Below, piece after piece: positions 34,767-48,069 of a DNA stretch of 64,000 nucleotides. Under the pieces are notes generated by a model, which worked only from the letters and a program-made list of their open reading frames with translations, did not search any database and was not told the DNA's origin. This DNA comes from Phytopythium helicoides. Its lineage: Eukaryota; Oomycota; Peronosporomycetes; Pythiales; Pythiaceae. Location of the stretch: positions 62,001 to 126,000 of the forward strand of contig JANFNE010000032.1 of assembly GCA_024867545.1 (NCBI GenBank), in the 5' to 3' direction. A program made the position numbers and the translations under genes. Each line of letters begins with the position of its first letter. Within the stretch, counting starts at the first letter, position 1.

Positions 34767-35440
34767 TTCGATGCGCATTGGCAACGTTGAGCCTGTGGTT
34801 TCGATCATCGACGAAGCAGATTGCTCCCTTGTAGACTTTGTAGTTGAAGCGGAAAGCGTGTCACCATGCTTACGGTTGGGTGTGATGTATCAATGTGCAG
34901 CTGGCCGTGAAGGAGTGGGAGAAGGGTTCTAGTCGTGTTTGCCTAGTTGGTGCGTGCCGCTCTCGCCCGTCGTGAGAGGGTGTGTCCGTGTATGCTCGGA
35001 TGTTTGAGGGTTAGAAACTACAGCAGTCTAAGAAGAATGTGCGTGCTGCCGTAGCAGATACGTGTCTCCCTCCACAATTTGACGTATCGGGCTCCGAGCC
35101 AGCACCGTTGGTACCGGTCGTTCATCGTCATGCGTTGGGCATTGTTAGCGATACGCGTGTGAGTCAGCAGCGAGCAGACAGATAAACCGGCGCAGTGCAG
35201 CACAACGCAGCAGAAGTGAATGCTGCTGGCGTCCGTTTCGCCTGTTGAAAAGAATACTTGCGTTGACCACGTCTAAGTACCGGTATTCTACGCGGTACAA
35301 CACTATCTGTCATGCAATACTCGCTATTGGGACGTGGAAAGAAGCGGTCACGAGGATCGGCAACCTTCAACGAGAGCCGCGCGGGAGCTGCGAAGTTCAC
35401 GGGCTCTCGGCGTCCGACGCATCGACATATGCGAACTCAC
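34767..35440. other. Left flank of the satellite array
   Basis: No gene recognised. The last 60 bp before the first repeat unit are GC-rich but do not match the unit. Confidence 0.4.
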
Positions 35441-38243
35441 GACGGCCCACGCACGTGAGCGAGGTCCTTGGTGGCCGAGCTCTCGCGCGCGGGTCGACAG
35501 GACGGGACCTCGAGCGACGCCGAGGCAAGCCAAGTGCAGACGGCGACGGCCCACGCACGTGAGCGAGGTCCTTGGTGGCCGAGCTCTCGCGCGCGGGTCG
35601 ACAGGACGGGACCTCGAGCGACGCCAAGGCAAGCCAAGTGCAGATGGCGACGGCCCACGCACGTGAGCGAGGTCCTTGGTGGCCGAGCTCTCGCGCGCGG
35701 GTCGACAGGACGGGACCCCAAGCGACGCCGAGGCAAGCCAAGTGCAGATGGCGACGGCCCACGCACGTGAGCGAGGTCCTTGGTGGCCGAGCTCTCGCGC
35801 GCGGGTCGACAGGACGGGACCTCGAGCGACGCCGAGGCAAGCCAAGTGCAGATGGCGACGGCCCACGCACGTGAGCGAGGTCCTTGGTGGCCGAGCTCTC
35901 GCGCGCGGGTCGACAGGACGGGACCCCAAGCGACGCCGAGGCAAGCCAAGTGCAGATGGCGACGGCCCACGCACGTGAGCGAGGTCCTTGGTGGCCGAGC
36001 TCTCGCGCGCGGGTCGACAGGACGGGACCCCAAGCGACGCCGAGGCAAGCCAAGTGCAGATGGCGACGGCCCACGCACGTGAGCGAGGTCCTTGGTGGCC
36101 GAGCTCTCGCGCGCGGGTCGACAGGACGGGACCTCGAGCGACGCCGAGGCAAGCCAAGTGCAGACGGCGACGGCCCACGCACGTGAGCGAGGTCCTTGGT
36201 GGCCGAGCTCTCGCGCGCGGGTCGACAGGACGGGACCTCGAGCGACGCCAAGGCAAGCCAAGTGCAGATGGCGACGGCCCACGCACGTGAGCGAGGTCCT
36301 TGGTGGCCGAGCTCTCGCGCGCGGGTCGACAGGACGGGACCTCGAGCGACGCCGAGGCAAGCCAAGTGCAGATGGCGACGGCCCACGCACGTGAGCGAGG
36401 TCCTTGGTGGCCGAGCTCTCGCGCGCGGGTCGACAGGACGGGACCCCAAGCGACGCCGAGGCAAGCCAAGTGCAGATGGCGACGGCCCACGCACGTGAGC
36501 GAGGTCCTTGGTGGCCGAGCTCTCGCGCGCGGGTCGACAGGACGGGACCCCAAGCGACGCCGAGGCAAGCCAAGTGCAGATGGCGACGGCCCACGCACGT
36601 GAGCGAGGTCCTTGGTGGCCGAGCTCTCGCGCGCGGGTCGACAGGACGGGACCTCGAGCGACGCCGAGGCAAGCCAAGTGCAGATGGCGACGGCCCACGC
36701 ACGTGAGCGAGGTCCTTGGTGGCCGAGCTCTCGCGCGCGGGTCGACAGGACGGGACCCCAAGCGACGCCGAGGCAAGCCAAGTGCAGATGGCGACGGCCC
36801 ACGCACGTGAGCGAGGTCCTTGGTGGCCGAGCTCTCGCGCGCGGGTCGACAGGACGGGACCCCAAGCGACGCCGAGGCAAGCCAAGTGCAGATGGCGACG
36901 GCCCACGCACGTGAGCGAGGTCCTTGGTGGCCGAGCTCTCGCGCGCGGGTCGACAGGACGGGACCCCAAGCGACGCCGAGGCAAGCCAAGTGCAGATGGC
37001 GACGGCCCACGCACGTGAGCGAGGTCCTTGGTGGCCGAGCTCTCGCGCGCGGGTCGACAGGACGGGACCTCGAGCGACGCCGAGGCAAGCCAAGTGCAGA
37101 TGGCGACGGCCCACGCACGTGAGCGAGGTCCTTGGTGGCCGAGCTCTCGCGCGCGGGTCGACAGGACGGGACCTCGAGCGACGCCGAGGCAAGCCAAGTG
37201 CAGATGGCGACGGCCCACGCACGTGAGCGAGGTCCTTGGTGGCCGAGCTCTCGCGCGCGGGTCGACAGGACGGGACCCCAAGCGACGCCGAGGCAAGCCA
37301 AGTGCAGATGGCGACGGCCCACGCACGTGAGCGAGGTCCTTGGTGGCCGAGCTCTCGCGCGCGGGTCGACAGGACGGGACCTCGAGCGACGCCGAGGCAA
37401 GCCAAGTGCAGATGGCGACGGCCCACGCACGTGAGCGAGGTCCTTGGTGGCCGAGCTCTCGCGCGCGGGTCGACAGGACGGGACCTCGAGCGACGCCGAG
37501 GCAAGCCAAGTGCAGATGGCGACGGCCCACGCACGTGAGCGAGGTCCTTGGTGGCCGAGCTCTCGCGCGCGGGTCGACAGGACGGGACCCCAAGCGACGC
37601 CGAGGCAAGCCAAGTGCAGATGGCGACGGCCCACGCACGTGAGCGAGGTCCTTGGTGGCCGAGCTCTCGCGCGCGGGTCGACAGGACGGGACCCCAAGCG
37701 ACGCCGAGGCAAGCCAAGTGCAGATGGCGACGGCCCACGCACGTGAGCGAGGTCCTTGGTGGCCGAGCTCTCGCGCGCGGGTCGACAGGACGGGACCCCA
37801 AGCGACGCCGAGGCAAGCCAAGTGCAGATGGCGACGGCCCACGCACGTGAGCGAGGTCCTTGGTGGCCGAGCTCTCGCGCGCGGGTCGACAGTACGAGAC
37901 CTCCTCAAGCGACGCCAAGGCAAGCCAAGTGCAGATGGCGACGGCCCACGCACGTGAGCGAGGTCCTTGGTGGCCGAGCTCTCGCGCGCGGGTCGACAGG
38001 ACGGGACCTCGAGCGACGCCGAGGCAAGCCAAGTGCAGATGGCGACGGCCCACGCACGTGAGCGAGGTCCTTGGTGGCCGAGCTCTCGCGCGCGGGTCGA
38101 CAGGACGGGACCCCAAGCGACGCCGAGGCAAGCCAAGTGCAGATGGCGACGGCCCACGCACGTGAGCGAGGTCCTTGGTGGCCGAGCTCTCGCGCGCGGG
38201 TCGACAGTACGAGACCTCCTCAAGCGACGCGAAGCCAAAGCTG
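35441..38243. repeat. Satellite A array, left (104-bp unit x 27)
   Basis: Near-identical 104-bp units with a strict period, diagnosed by GAGGTCCTTGG and CAGGACGGGACC. Variable sites are few (CTCGAG or CCCAAG after GGGAC, CCGAGG or CCAAGG, GATGG or GACGG). Two units near the right end (37.86 and 38.18 kb) carry the B-type string AGTACGAGACCTCC, which makes the first of them 107 bp. Confidence 0.95.
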
Positions 38244-38422
38244 GAGCCGAGACGCAGCGCCCGCGCTTCCGCTGCTCGTCGCCTCTCCTGGCGGCACAGC
38301 GGTGGTCGCGCCGGGCCGCGCTGCGTTGTCGCTCTCGCTGTTGCTGTCGCTTGGTGTTGTTGTTGTTTCTGGTGATGGGATCCTTCGCGCGTTGAAGAGG
38401 AGGTTGGAGGTCGTGTCGGATC
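38244..38422. repeat. 3' fragment of spacer module C
   Basis: About 180 bp at the A-to-B boundary that match the last part of the C modules (from GAGCCGAGACGCAGCGCCC to GTCGTGTCGGATCTGGCG), with small differences such as GGGATCCTTCGCGCG. It shows that a C module end borders the B array here too. Confidence 0.85.
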
Positions 38423-40326
38423 TGGCGACGGCGACGGCGACGGCGATGGCCACGGCCCACGCACGTGAGCGAGGTCGTTGGTGGCCGAGCTCTCGCGCGC
38501 GGGTCGACAGTACGAGACCTCCTCAAGCGACGCGAAGCCAAGGCAAGGCGAATCCAGACGGCGACGGCGACGGCGATGGCCACGGCCCACGCACGTGAGC
38601 GAGGTCGTTGGTGGCCGAGCTCTCGCGCGCGGGTCGACAGTACGAGACCTCCTCGAGCGACGCGAAGCCAAGGCAAAGCGAATCCAGACGGCGATGGCGA
38701 ATCCAGACGGCGACGGCGATGGCGACGGCGACGGCGATGGCCACGGCCCACGCACGTGAGCGAGGTCGTTGGTGGCCGAGCTCTCGCGCGCGGGTCGACA
38801 GTACGAGACCTCCTCAAGCGACACGAAGCCAAGGCAAGGCGAATCCAGACGGCGACGGCGACGGCGACGGCGATGGCCACGGCCCACGCACGTGAGCGAG
38901 GTCGTTGGTGGCCGAGCTCTCGCGCGCGGGTCGACAGTACGAGACCTCCTCGAGCGACGCGAAGCCAAGGCAAAGCGAATCCAGACGGCGATGGCGAATC
39001 CAGACGGCGACGGCGATGGCGACGGCGACGGCGATGGCCACGGCCCACGCACGTGAGCGAGGTCGTTGGTGGCCGAGCTCTCGCGCGCGGGTCGACAGTA
39101 CGAGACCTCCTCAAGCGACACGAAGCCAAGGCAAGGCGAATCCAGACGGCGACGGCGACGGCGACGGCGATGGCCACGGCCCACGCACGTGAGCGAGGTC
39201 GTTGGTGGCCGAGCTCTCGCGCGCGGGTCGACAGTACGAGACCTCCTCGAGCGACGCGAAGCCAAGGCAAAGCGAATCCAGACGGCGATGGCGAATCCAG
39301 ACGGCGACGGCGATGGCGACGGCGACGGCGATGGCCACGGCCCACGCACGTGAGCGAGGTCGTTGGTGGCCGAGCTCTCGCGCGCGGGTCGACAGTACGA
39401 GACCTCCTCAAGCGACACGAAGCCAAGGCAAGGCGAATCCAGACGGCGACGGCGACGGCGACGGCGATGGCCACGGCCCACGCACGTGAGCGAGGTCGTT
39501 GGTGGCCGAGCTCTCGCGCGCGGGTCGACAGTACGAGACCTCCTCGAGCGACGCGAAGCCAAGGCAAAGCGAATCCAGACGGCGATGGCGAATCCAGACG
39601 GCGACGGCGATGGCGACGGCGACGGCGATGGCCACGGCCCACGCACGTGAGCGAGGTCGTTGGTGGCCGAGCTCTCGCGCGCGGGTCGACAGTACGAGAC
39701 CTCCTCGAGCGACGCGAAGCCAAGGCAAGGCGAATCCAGACGGTGACGGCGACGGCGAATCCAGACGGCGACGGCGATGGCGACGGCGATGGCCACGGCC
39801 CACGCACGTGAGCGAGGTCGTTGGTGGCCGAGCTCTCGCGCGCGGGTCGACAGTACGAGACCTCCTCGAGCGACGCGAAGCCAAGGCAAGGCGAATCCAG
39901 ACGGCGACGGCGACGGCGACGGCGATGGCCACGGCCCACGCACGTGAGCGAGGTCGTTGGTGGCCGAGCTCTCGCGCGCGGGTCGACAGTACGAGACCTC
40001 CTCGAGCGACGCGAAGCCAAGGCAAGGCGAATCCAGACGGCGACGGAGACGGCGATGGCCACGGCCCACGCACGTGAGCGAGGTCGTTGGTGGCCGAGCT
40101 CTCGCGCGCGGGTCGACAGTACGAGACCTCCTCGAGCGACGCGAAGCCAAGGCAAGGCGAATCCAGACGGCGATGGCGAATCCAGACGGCGACGGCGATG
40201 GCCACGGCGACGGCGATGGCCACGGCCCACGCACGTGAGCGAGGTCGTTGGTGGCCGAGCTCTCGCGCGCGGGTCGACAGTACGAGACCTCCTCGAGCGA
40301 CGCGAAGCCAAGGCAAAGCGAATCCA

Positions 40327-40358
<32 letters not shown>

Positions 40359-40651
40359 TGGCCACGGCCCACGCACGTGAGCGAGGTCGTTGGTGGCCGA
40401 GCTCTCGCGCGCGGGTCGACAGTACGAGACCTCCTCGAGCGACGCGAAGCCAAGGCAAGGCGAATCCAGACGGCGACGGCGACGGCGACGGCGATGGCCA
40501 CGGCCCACGCACGTGAGCGAGGTCGTTGGTGGCCGAGCTCTCGCGCGCGGGTCGACAGTACGAGACCTCCTCAAGCGACGCGAAGCCAAGGCAAGGCGAA
40601 TCCAGACGGCGACGGCGACGGCGATGGCCACGGCCCACGCACGTGAGCGAG
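38423..40651. repeat. Satellite B array 1, with a 297-bp higher-order repeat
   Basis: About 16 units, diagnosed by GAGGTCGTTGG, AGTACGAGACCTCCT and GCGAATCCAGACGGCGAC. Between about 38,608 and 39,500 a 161-bp and a 136-bp unit alternate three times, i.e. a 297-bp higher-order repeat. The 161-bp units contain a second GCGAATCCAGACGG segment. Confidence 0.93.
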
Positions 40652-42199
40652 GTGAAGTGGTAGCTGCTGATTGATCCTACCAGTCGATCCGACCAAGTCG
40701 AAGCTACCTCTCGTCCCGACCAAGTCGAAGCTGCCGACCGATCCAACCAAGTCGAAGCTGCTGGTCGTTCTGATCAAGCCCAAGCCGCCGATCAATCCAA
40801 CCATGTCGAAGCTGCCGGTCGATCGGATGAAGTCGAAGCGGCCAGACGAGCCCAAAGGACACCCCTCCAAGTCCAATCCTGCTGACAAACTCGCTCGTCA
40901 CCGCTCTTGGCAGAACAGCGACGGTCGCGCCAACTCAACACAGCAGTTTTCACGAGAGACGCACAAGTCACACATGCCACGCAATGCCAACGCCACGACG
41001 GAAGACGGAGAATGGAAGACTGAGGACGGAAATGGTGCTCCCGAGAACGCTGCATACCCGACGTGGTGTGGAGGAAACCGTAGACACCGTATGTTGCGAG
41101 TTGCGAGTTGCGAGCTCGGAGGCGTCAACTGCAGTGGAGCAGCTCACTACAGTAGAGGTGGAATTGTATTTTGGTGTGACTGGACTCGGTCAGTACACAC
41201 CCGCCTACAGCATGAAGTCGGCGTGGTGACGTGCGCCAAGCAGCCCCGAACGTGATGCTTTCACCAAACTACTGCATCCTGACACGCGAAGATGTCCATC
41301 GATTCGTGTAGTGGTCGTCCCTCTACCGCGATGGAGTACGCGACCTGGTGCACGAGACTGATCCAAGCAAGAACAGCTCCCCCTTTCACGGTCAACAAAC
41401 AGAGTGCCGAAGGAGAGCTCGGACGGAGTCGAGCTCGAGACCCACCCCACGCTTTACCCACCCACGTGGATGCAGTCCAGAGTGTGCAGGTGCGTGGCGT
41501 TGCGTTGCGGCGATGGATTGGCGGGTAGCTGGACTCCACATAACGGATTCGGATGGATTGGCGGATCGGTGGATCGGTGGATCGGTGGATCGCTGGATCG
41601 GTGGCTTGACCAAAATGCTTCAACTTGTCAACTTGGATGGACGTATAGTGTACGCCTCCGATGTCGTGGTGTTGGATACAGTATGGCGAAAAAGATACAA
41701 GGACACACAGCCGGATACCATCCGTATCCAACCGTGCACTATACACCTCCTTCTTCCCACTTTTCAAAAACGCCGGCCACGACGCAGGAGATAGTCGCCG
41801 ACCGTCAGCGACTCGAGGCGCGGGCATGGGCGTGATGGAGAGGCGCAGGGTGTAAAGCGAGAGTGTTGGCGGGTGAGGAAGTGTCGGCTGGCAGACCTCT
41901 GAGGCGCAGGAGCGGGCTGCGGAGCCCACACTCTGCGGTGGCCCACGCGGTGGCTCGACCTCGACCTCGACCTCGACCTCCAGCTCAAGCTCAAGCTCAA
42001 GCTACAAGCTCTAGCTCGAGCCGAGACGCAGCGCCCGCGCTTCCGCTGCTCGTCGCCTCTCTTGGCGGCACAGCGGTGGTCGCGCCGGGCCGCGCTGCGT
42101 TGTCGCTCTCACTGTTGCTGTCGCTTGGTGTTGTTGTTGTTTCTGGTGATGGGGTCCGTCGTGGCTTGAAGAGGAGGTTGGAGGTCGTGTCGGATCTGG
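40652..42199. repeat. Spacer module C1
   Basis: 1.55-kb segment starting GTGAAGTGGTAGCTGCTGATT. In order it holds a 27-bp tandem repeat (six diverged copies), a unique part, an 8-bp repeat GGATCGGT (five units near 41,562-41,603), CGACCT and AGCTCA hexamer runs (about 41,956-42,003), and the conserved 3' end. Open frames exist on both strands (194 codons plus, 222 codons minus), and they persist in the copies because the copies are nearly identical. No known domain. Confidence 0.9.
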
Positions 42200-42239
42200 C
42201 GACGGCGACGGCGACGGCGATGGCCACGGCCCACGCACG

Positions 42240-42874
42240 TGAGCGAGGTCGTTGGTGGCCGAGCTCTCGCGCGCGGGTCGACAGTACGAGACCTCCTCAA
42301 GCGACGCGAAGCCAAGGCAAGGCGAATCCAGACGGCGACGGCGACGGCGACGGCGATGGCCACGGCCCACGCACGTGAGCGAGGTCGTTGGTGGCCGAGC
42401 TCTCGCGCGCGGGTCGACAGTACGAGACCTCCTCGAGCGACGCGAAGCCAAGGCAAGGCGAATCCAGACGGCGACGGCGACGGCGACGGCGATGACCACG
42501 GCCCACGCACGTGAGCGAGGTCGTTGGTGGCCGAGCTCTCGCGCGCGGGTCGACAGTACGAGACCTCCTCGAGCGACGCGAAGCCAAGGCAAGGCGAATC
42601 CAGACGGCGACGGCGATGGCCACGGCGATGACCACGGCCCACGCACGTGAGCGAGGTCGTTGGTGGCCGAGCTCTCGCGCGCGGGTCGACAGTACGAGAC
42701 CTCCTCGAGCGACGCGAAGCCAAGGCAAGGCGAATCCAGACGGCGACGGCGATGGCCACGGCGATGACCACGGCCCACGCACGTGAGCGAGGTCGTTGGT
42801 GGCCGAGCTCTCGCGCGCGGGTCGACAGTACGAGACCTCCTCAAGCGACGCGAAGCCAAGGCAAGGCGAATCCA

Positions 42875-42906
<32 letters not shown>

Positions 42907-43016
42907 TGGCCACGGCCCACGCACGTGAGCGAGGTCGTTGGTGGCCGAGCTCTCGCGCGCGGGTCGACAGTACGAGACCTCCTCAAGCGACGCGAAGCCA
43001 AGGCAAGGCGAATCCA

Positions 43017-43054
<38 letters not shown>

Positions 43055-43164
43055 TGGCCACGGCCCACGCACGTGAGCGAGGTCGTTGGTGGCCGAGCTC
43101 TCGCGCGCGGGTCGACAGTACGAGACCTCCTCAAGCGACGCGAAGCCAAGGCAAGGCGAATCCA

Positions 43165-43202
<38 letters not shown>

Positions 43203-43999
43203 TGGCCACGGCCCACGCACGTGAGCGAGGTCGTTGGTGGCCGAGCTCTCGCGCGCGGGTCGACAGTACGAGACCTCCTCGAGCGACGCGAAGCCAAGGC
43301 AAGGCGAATCCAGACGGTGACGGCGACGGCGAATCCAGACGGCGACGGCGATGGCGACGGCGATGGCCACGGCCCACGCACGTGAGCGAGGTCGTTGGTG
43401 GCCGAGCTCTCGCGCGCGGGTCGACAGTACGAGACCTCCTCGAGCGACGCGAAGCCAAGGCAAGGCGAATCCAGACGGCGACGGCGACGGCGACGGCGAT
43501 GGCCACGGCCCACGCACGTGAGCGAGGTCGTTGGTGGCCGAGCTCTCGCGCGCGGGTCGACAGTACGAGACCTCCTCAAGCGACGCGAAGCCAAGGCAAG
43601 GCGAATCCAGACGGCGATGGCCACGGCCACGGCGATGGCCACGGCCCACGCACGTGAGCGAGGTCGTTGGTGGCCGAGCTCTCGCGCGCGGGTCGACAGT
43701 ACGAGACCTCCTCGAGCGACGCGAAGCCAAGGCAAGGCGAATCCAGACGGCGACGGCGATGGCCACGGCGATGACCACGGCCCACGCACGTGAGCGAGGT
43801 CGTTGGTGGCCGAGCTCTCGCGCAAGGGTCGACAGTACGAGACCTCCTCAAGCGACGCGAAGCCAAGGCAAGGCGAATCCAGACGGCGACGGCGATGGCC
43901 CACGCACGTGAGCGAGGTCGTTGGTGGCCGAGCTCTCGCGCGCGGGTCGACAGTACGAGACCTCCTCGAGCGACGCGAAGCCAAGGCAAGGCGAATCCA

Positions 44000-44031
<32 letters not shown>

Positions 44032-44957
44032 TGGCCACGGCCCACGCACGTGAGCGAGGTCGTTGGTGGCCGAGCTCTCGCGCGCGGGTCGACAGTACGA
44101 GACCTCCTCGAGCGACGCGAAGCCAAGGCAAGGCGAATCCAGACGGCGACGGCGACGGAGATGGCGATGGCCACGGCCCACGCACGTGAGCGAGGTCGTT
44201 GGTGGCCGAGCTCTCGCGCGCGGGTCGACAGTACGAGACCTCCTCAAGCGACGCGAAGCCAAGGCAAGGCGAATCCAGACGGCGACGGCGATGGCCACGG
44301 CGATGGCCACGGCCCACGCACGTGAGCGAGGTCGTTGGTGGCCGAGCTCTCGCGCGCGGGTCGACAGTACGAGACCTCCTCAAGCGACGCGAAGCCAAGG
44401 CAAGGCGAATCCAGACGGCGACGGCGACGGCGACGGCGATGGCCACGGCCCACGCACGTGAGCGAGGTCGTTGGTGGCCGAGCTCTCGCGCGCGGGTCGA
44501 CAGTACGAGACCTCCTCGAGCGACGCGAAGCCAAGGCAAGGCGAATCCAGACGGCGACGGCGACGGCGACGGCGATGACCACGGCCCACGCACGTGAGCG
44601 AGGTCGTTGGTGGCCGAGCTCTCGCGCGCGGGTCGACAGTACGAGACCTCCTCGAGCGACGCGAAGCCAAGGCAAGGCGAATCCAGACGGCGACGGCGAT
44701 GGCCACGGCGATGACCACGGCCCACGCACGTGAGCGAGGTCGTTGGTGGCCGAGCTCTCGCGCGCGGGTCGACAGTACGAGACCTCCTCGAGCGACGCGA
44801 AGCCAAGGCAAGGCGAATCCAGACGGCGACGGCGATGGCCACGGCGATGACCACGGCCCACGCACGTGAGCGAGGTCGTTGGTGGCCGAGCTCTCGCGCG
44901 CGGGTCGACAGTACGAGACCTCCTCAAGCGACGCGAAGCCAAGGCAAGGCGAATCCA

Positions 44958-44989
<32 letters not shown>

Positions 44990-45099
44990 TGGCCACGGCC
45001 CACGCACGTGAGCGAGGTCGTTGGTGGCCGAGCTCTCGCGCGCGGGTCGACAGTACGAGACCTCCTCAAGCGACGCGAAGCCAAGGCAAGGCGAATCCA

Positions 45100-45137
<38 letters not shown>

Positions 45138-45247
45138 TGGCCACGGCCCACGCACGTGAGCGAGGTCGTTGGTGGCCGAGCTCTCGCGCGCGGGTCGACA
45201 GTACGAGACCTCCTCAAGCGACGCGAAGCCAAGGCAAGGCGAATCCA

Positions 45248-45285
<38 letters not shown>

Positions 45286-45395
45286 TGGCCACGGCCCACG
45301 CACGTGAGCGAGGTCGTTGGTGGCCGAGCTCTCGCGCGCGGGTCGACAGTACGAGACCTCCTCAAGCGACGCGAAGCCAAGGCAAGGCGAATCCA

Positions 45396-45433
<38 letters not shown>

Positions 45434-45934
45434 TGGCCACGGCCCACGCACGTGAGCGAGGTCGTTGGTGGCCGAGCTCTCGCGCGCGGGTCGACAGTAC
45501 GAGACCTCCTCAAGCGACGCGAAGCCAAGGCAAGGCGAATCCAGACGGCGACGGCCACGGCCACGGCGATGGCCACGGCCCACGCACGTGAGCGAGGTCG
45601 TTGGTGGCCGAGCTCTCGCGCGCGGGTCGACAGTACGAGACCTCCTCGAGCGACGCGAAGCCAAGGCAAGGCGAATCCAGACGGCGACGGCGATGGCCAC
45701 GGCGATGACCACGGCCCACGCACGTGAGCGAGGTCGTTGGTGGCCGAGCTCTCGCGCAAGGGTCGACAGTACGAGACCTCCTCAAGCGACGCGAAGCCAA
45801 GGCAAGGCGAATCCAGACGGCGACGGCGATGGCCCACGCACGTGAGCGAGGTCGTTGGTGGCCGAGCTCTCGCGCGCGGGTCGACAGTACGAGACCTCCT
45901 CAAGCGACGCGAAGCCAAGGCAAGGCGAATCCAG

Positions 45935-45967
<33 letters not shown>

Positions 45968-46270
45968 GCGATGGCCACGGCCCACGCACGTGAGCGAGGT
46001 CGTTGGTGGCCGAGCTCTCGCGCGCGGGTCGACAGTACGAGACCTCCTCGAGCGACGCGAAGCCAAGGCAAGGCGAATCCAGACGGCGACGGCGACGGAG
46101 ATGGCGATGGCCACGGCCCACGCACGTGAGCGAGGTCGTTGGTGGCCGAGCTCTCGCGCGCGGGTCGACAGTACGAGACCTCCTCAAGCGACGCGAAGCC
46201 AAGGCAAGGCGAATCCAGACGGCGACGGCGATGGCCACGGCGATGGCCACGGCCCACGCACGTGAGCGAG
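42240..46270. repeat. About 2-kb higher-order repeat, two copies
   Basis: Unit order and private variants in 42,240-43,230 recur at +2083 bp, and those in 43,531-44,330 at +1934 to +1940 bp. A marker variant, CTCTCGCGCAAGGGTCGAC, occurs only at about 43,816 and 45,750. The two copies differ by one inserted or deleted stretch around 43.23-43.53 kb. Confidence 0.85.
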
Positions 46271-46507
46271 GTCGTTGGTGGCCGAGCTCTCGCGCGCGGG
46301 TCGACAGTACGAGACCTCCTCGAGCGACGCGAAGCCAAGGCAAGGCGAATCCAGTCGGCGACGGCGACGGCGACGGCGATGGCCACGGCGACGGTGATGG
46401 CCACGGCCCACGCACGTGAGCGAGGTCGTTGGTGGCCGAGCTCTCGCGCGCGGGTCGACAGTACGAGACCTCCTCGAGCGACGCGAAGCCAAGGCAAGGC
46501 GAATCCA

Positions 46508-46545
<38 letters not shown>

Positions 46546-46655
46546 TGGCCACGGCCCACGCACGTGAGCGAGGTCGTTGGTGGCCGAGCTCTCGCGCGCG
46601 GGTCGACAGTACGAGACCTCCTCAAGCGACACGAAGCCAAGGCAAGGCGAATCCA

Positions 46656-46687
<32 letters not shown>

Positions 46688-46797
46688 TGGCCACGGCCCA
46701 CGCACGTGAGCGAGGTCGTTGGTGGCCGAGCTCTCGCGCGCGGGTCGACAGTACGAGACCTCCTCAAGCGACGCGAAGCCAAGGCAAGGCGAATCCA

Positions 46798-46829
<32 letters not shown>

Positions 46830-47065
46830 TGGCCACGGCCCACGCACGTGAGCGAGGTCGTTGGTGGCCGAGCTCTCGCGCGCGGGTCGACAGTACGAGA
46901 CCTCCTCAAGCGACGCGAATCCAGTCGGCGACGGCGACGGCGACGGCGACGGCGATGGCCACGGCCCACGCACGTGAGCGAGGTCGTTGGTGGCCGAGCT
47001 CTCGCGCGCGGGTCGACAGTACGAGACCTCCTCAAGCGACGCGAAGCCAAGGCAAGGCGAATCCA

Positions 47066-47097
<32 letters not shown>

Positions 47098-47207
47098 TGG
47101 CCACGGCCCACGCACGTGAGCGAGGTCGTTGGTGGCCGAGCTCTCGCGCGCGGGTCGACAGTACGAGACCTCCTCAAGCGACGCGAAGCCAAGGCAAGGC
47201 GAATCCA

Positions 47208-47239
<32 letters not shown>

Positions 47240-47483
47240 TGGCCACGGCCCACGCACGTGAGCGAGGTCGTTGGTGGCCGAGCTCTCGCGCGCGGGTCGA
47301 CAGTACGAGACCTCCTCAAGCGTCGCGAAGCCAAGGCAAGGCGAATCCAGACGGCGACGGCGACGGCGACGGCGATGGCCACGGCGATGGCCACGGCCCA
47401 CGCACGTGAGCGAGGTCGTTGGTGGCCGAGCTCTCGCGCGCGGGTCGACAGTACGAGACCTCCTCAAGCGACGCGAATCCAGT

Positions 47484-47525
<42 letters not shown>

Positions 47526-47635
47526 TGGCAACGGCCCACGCACGTGAGCGAGGTCGTTGGTGGCCGAGCTCTCGCGCGCGGGTCGACAGTACGAGACCTC
47601 CTCAAGCGACGCGAAGCCAAGGCAAGGCGAATCCA

Positions 47636-47667
<32 letters not shown>

Positions 47668-47689
47668 TGGCCACGGCCCACGCACGTGA

Positions 47690-48037
47690 GCGAGGTCGTT
47701 GGTGGCCGAGCTCTCGCGCGCGGGTCGACAGTACGAGACCTCCTCAAGCGACGCGAAGCCAAGGCAAGGCGAATCCAGACGGCGACGGCGACGGCTATGG
47801 CGACGGCGATGGCCACGGCCCACGCACGTGAGCGAGGTCGTTGGTGGCCGAGCTCTCGCGCGCGGGTCGACAGTACGAGACCTCCTCAAGCGACGCGAAG
47901 CCAAGGCAAGGCGAATCCAGACGGCGATGGCCACGGCCCACGCACGTGAGCGAGGTCGTTGGTGGCCGAGCTCTCGCGCGCGGGTCGACAGTACGAGACC
48001 TCCTCAAGCGACGCGAAGCCAAGGCAAGGCGAATCCA

Positions 48038-48069
<32 letters not shown>

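Noticed and set aside
35348..40746. Minus-strand reading frames of 1717 and 1769 codons
   Set aside because: They run through tandem satellite in all three frames at once, without start context or domain. Composition explains them.
40652..42199. Genes of 194 (plus) and 222 (minus) codons in module C, seen again in other copies
   Set aside because: Conservation follows from near-identical DNA copies. No known domain, and frames overlap on both strands.
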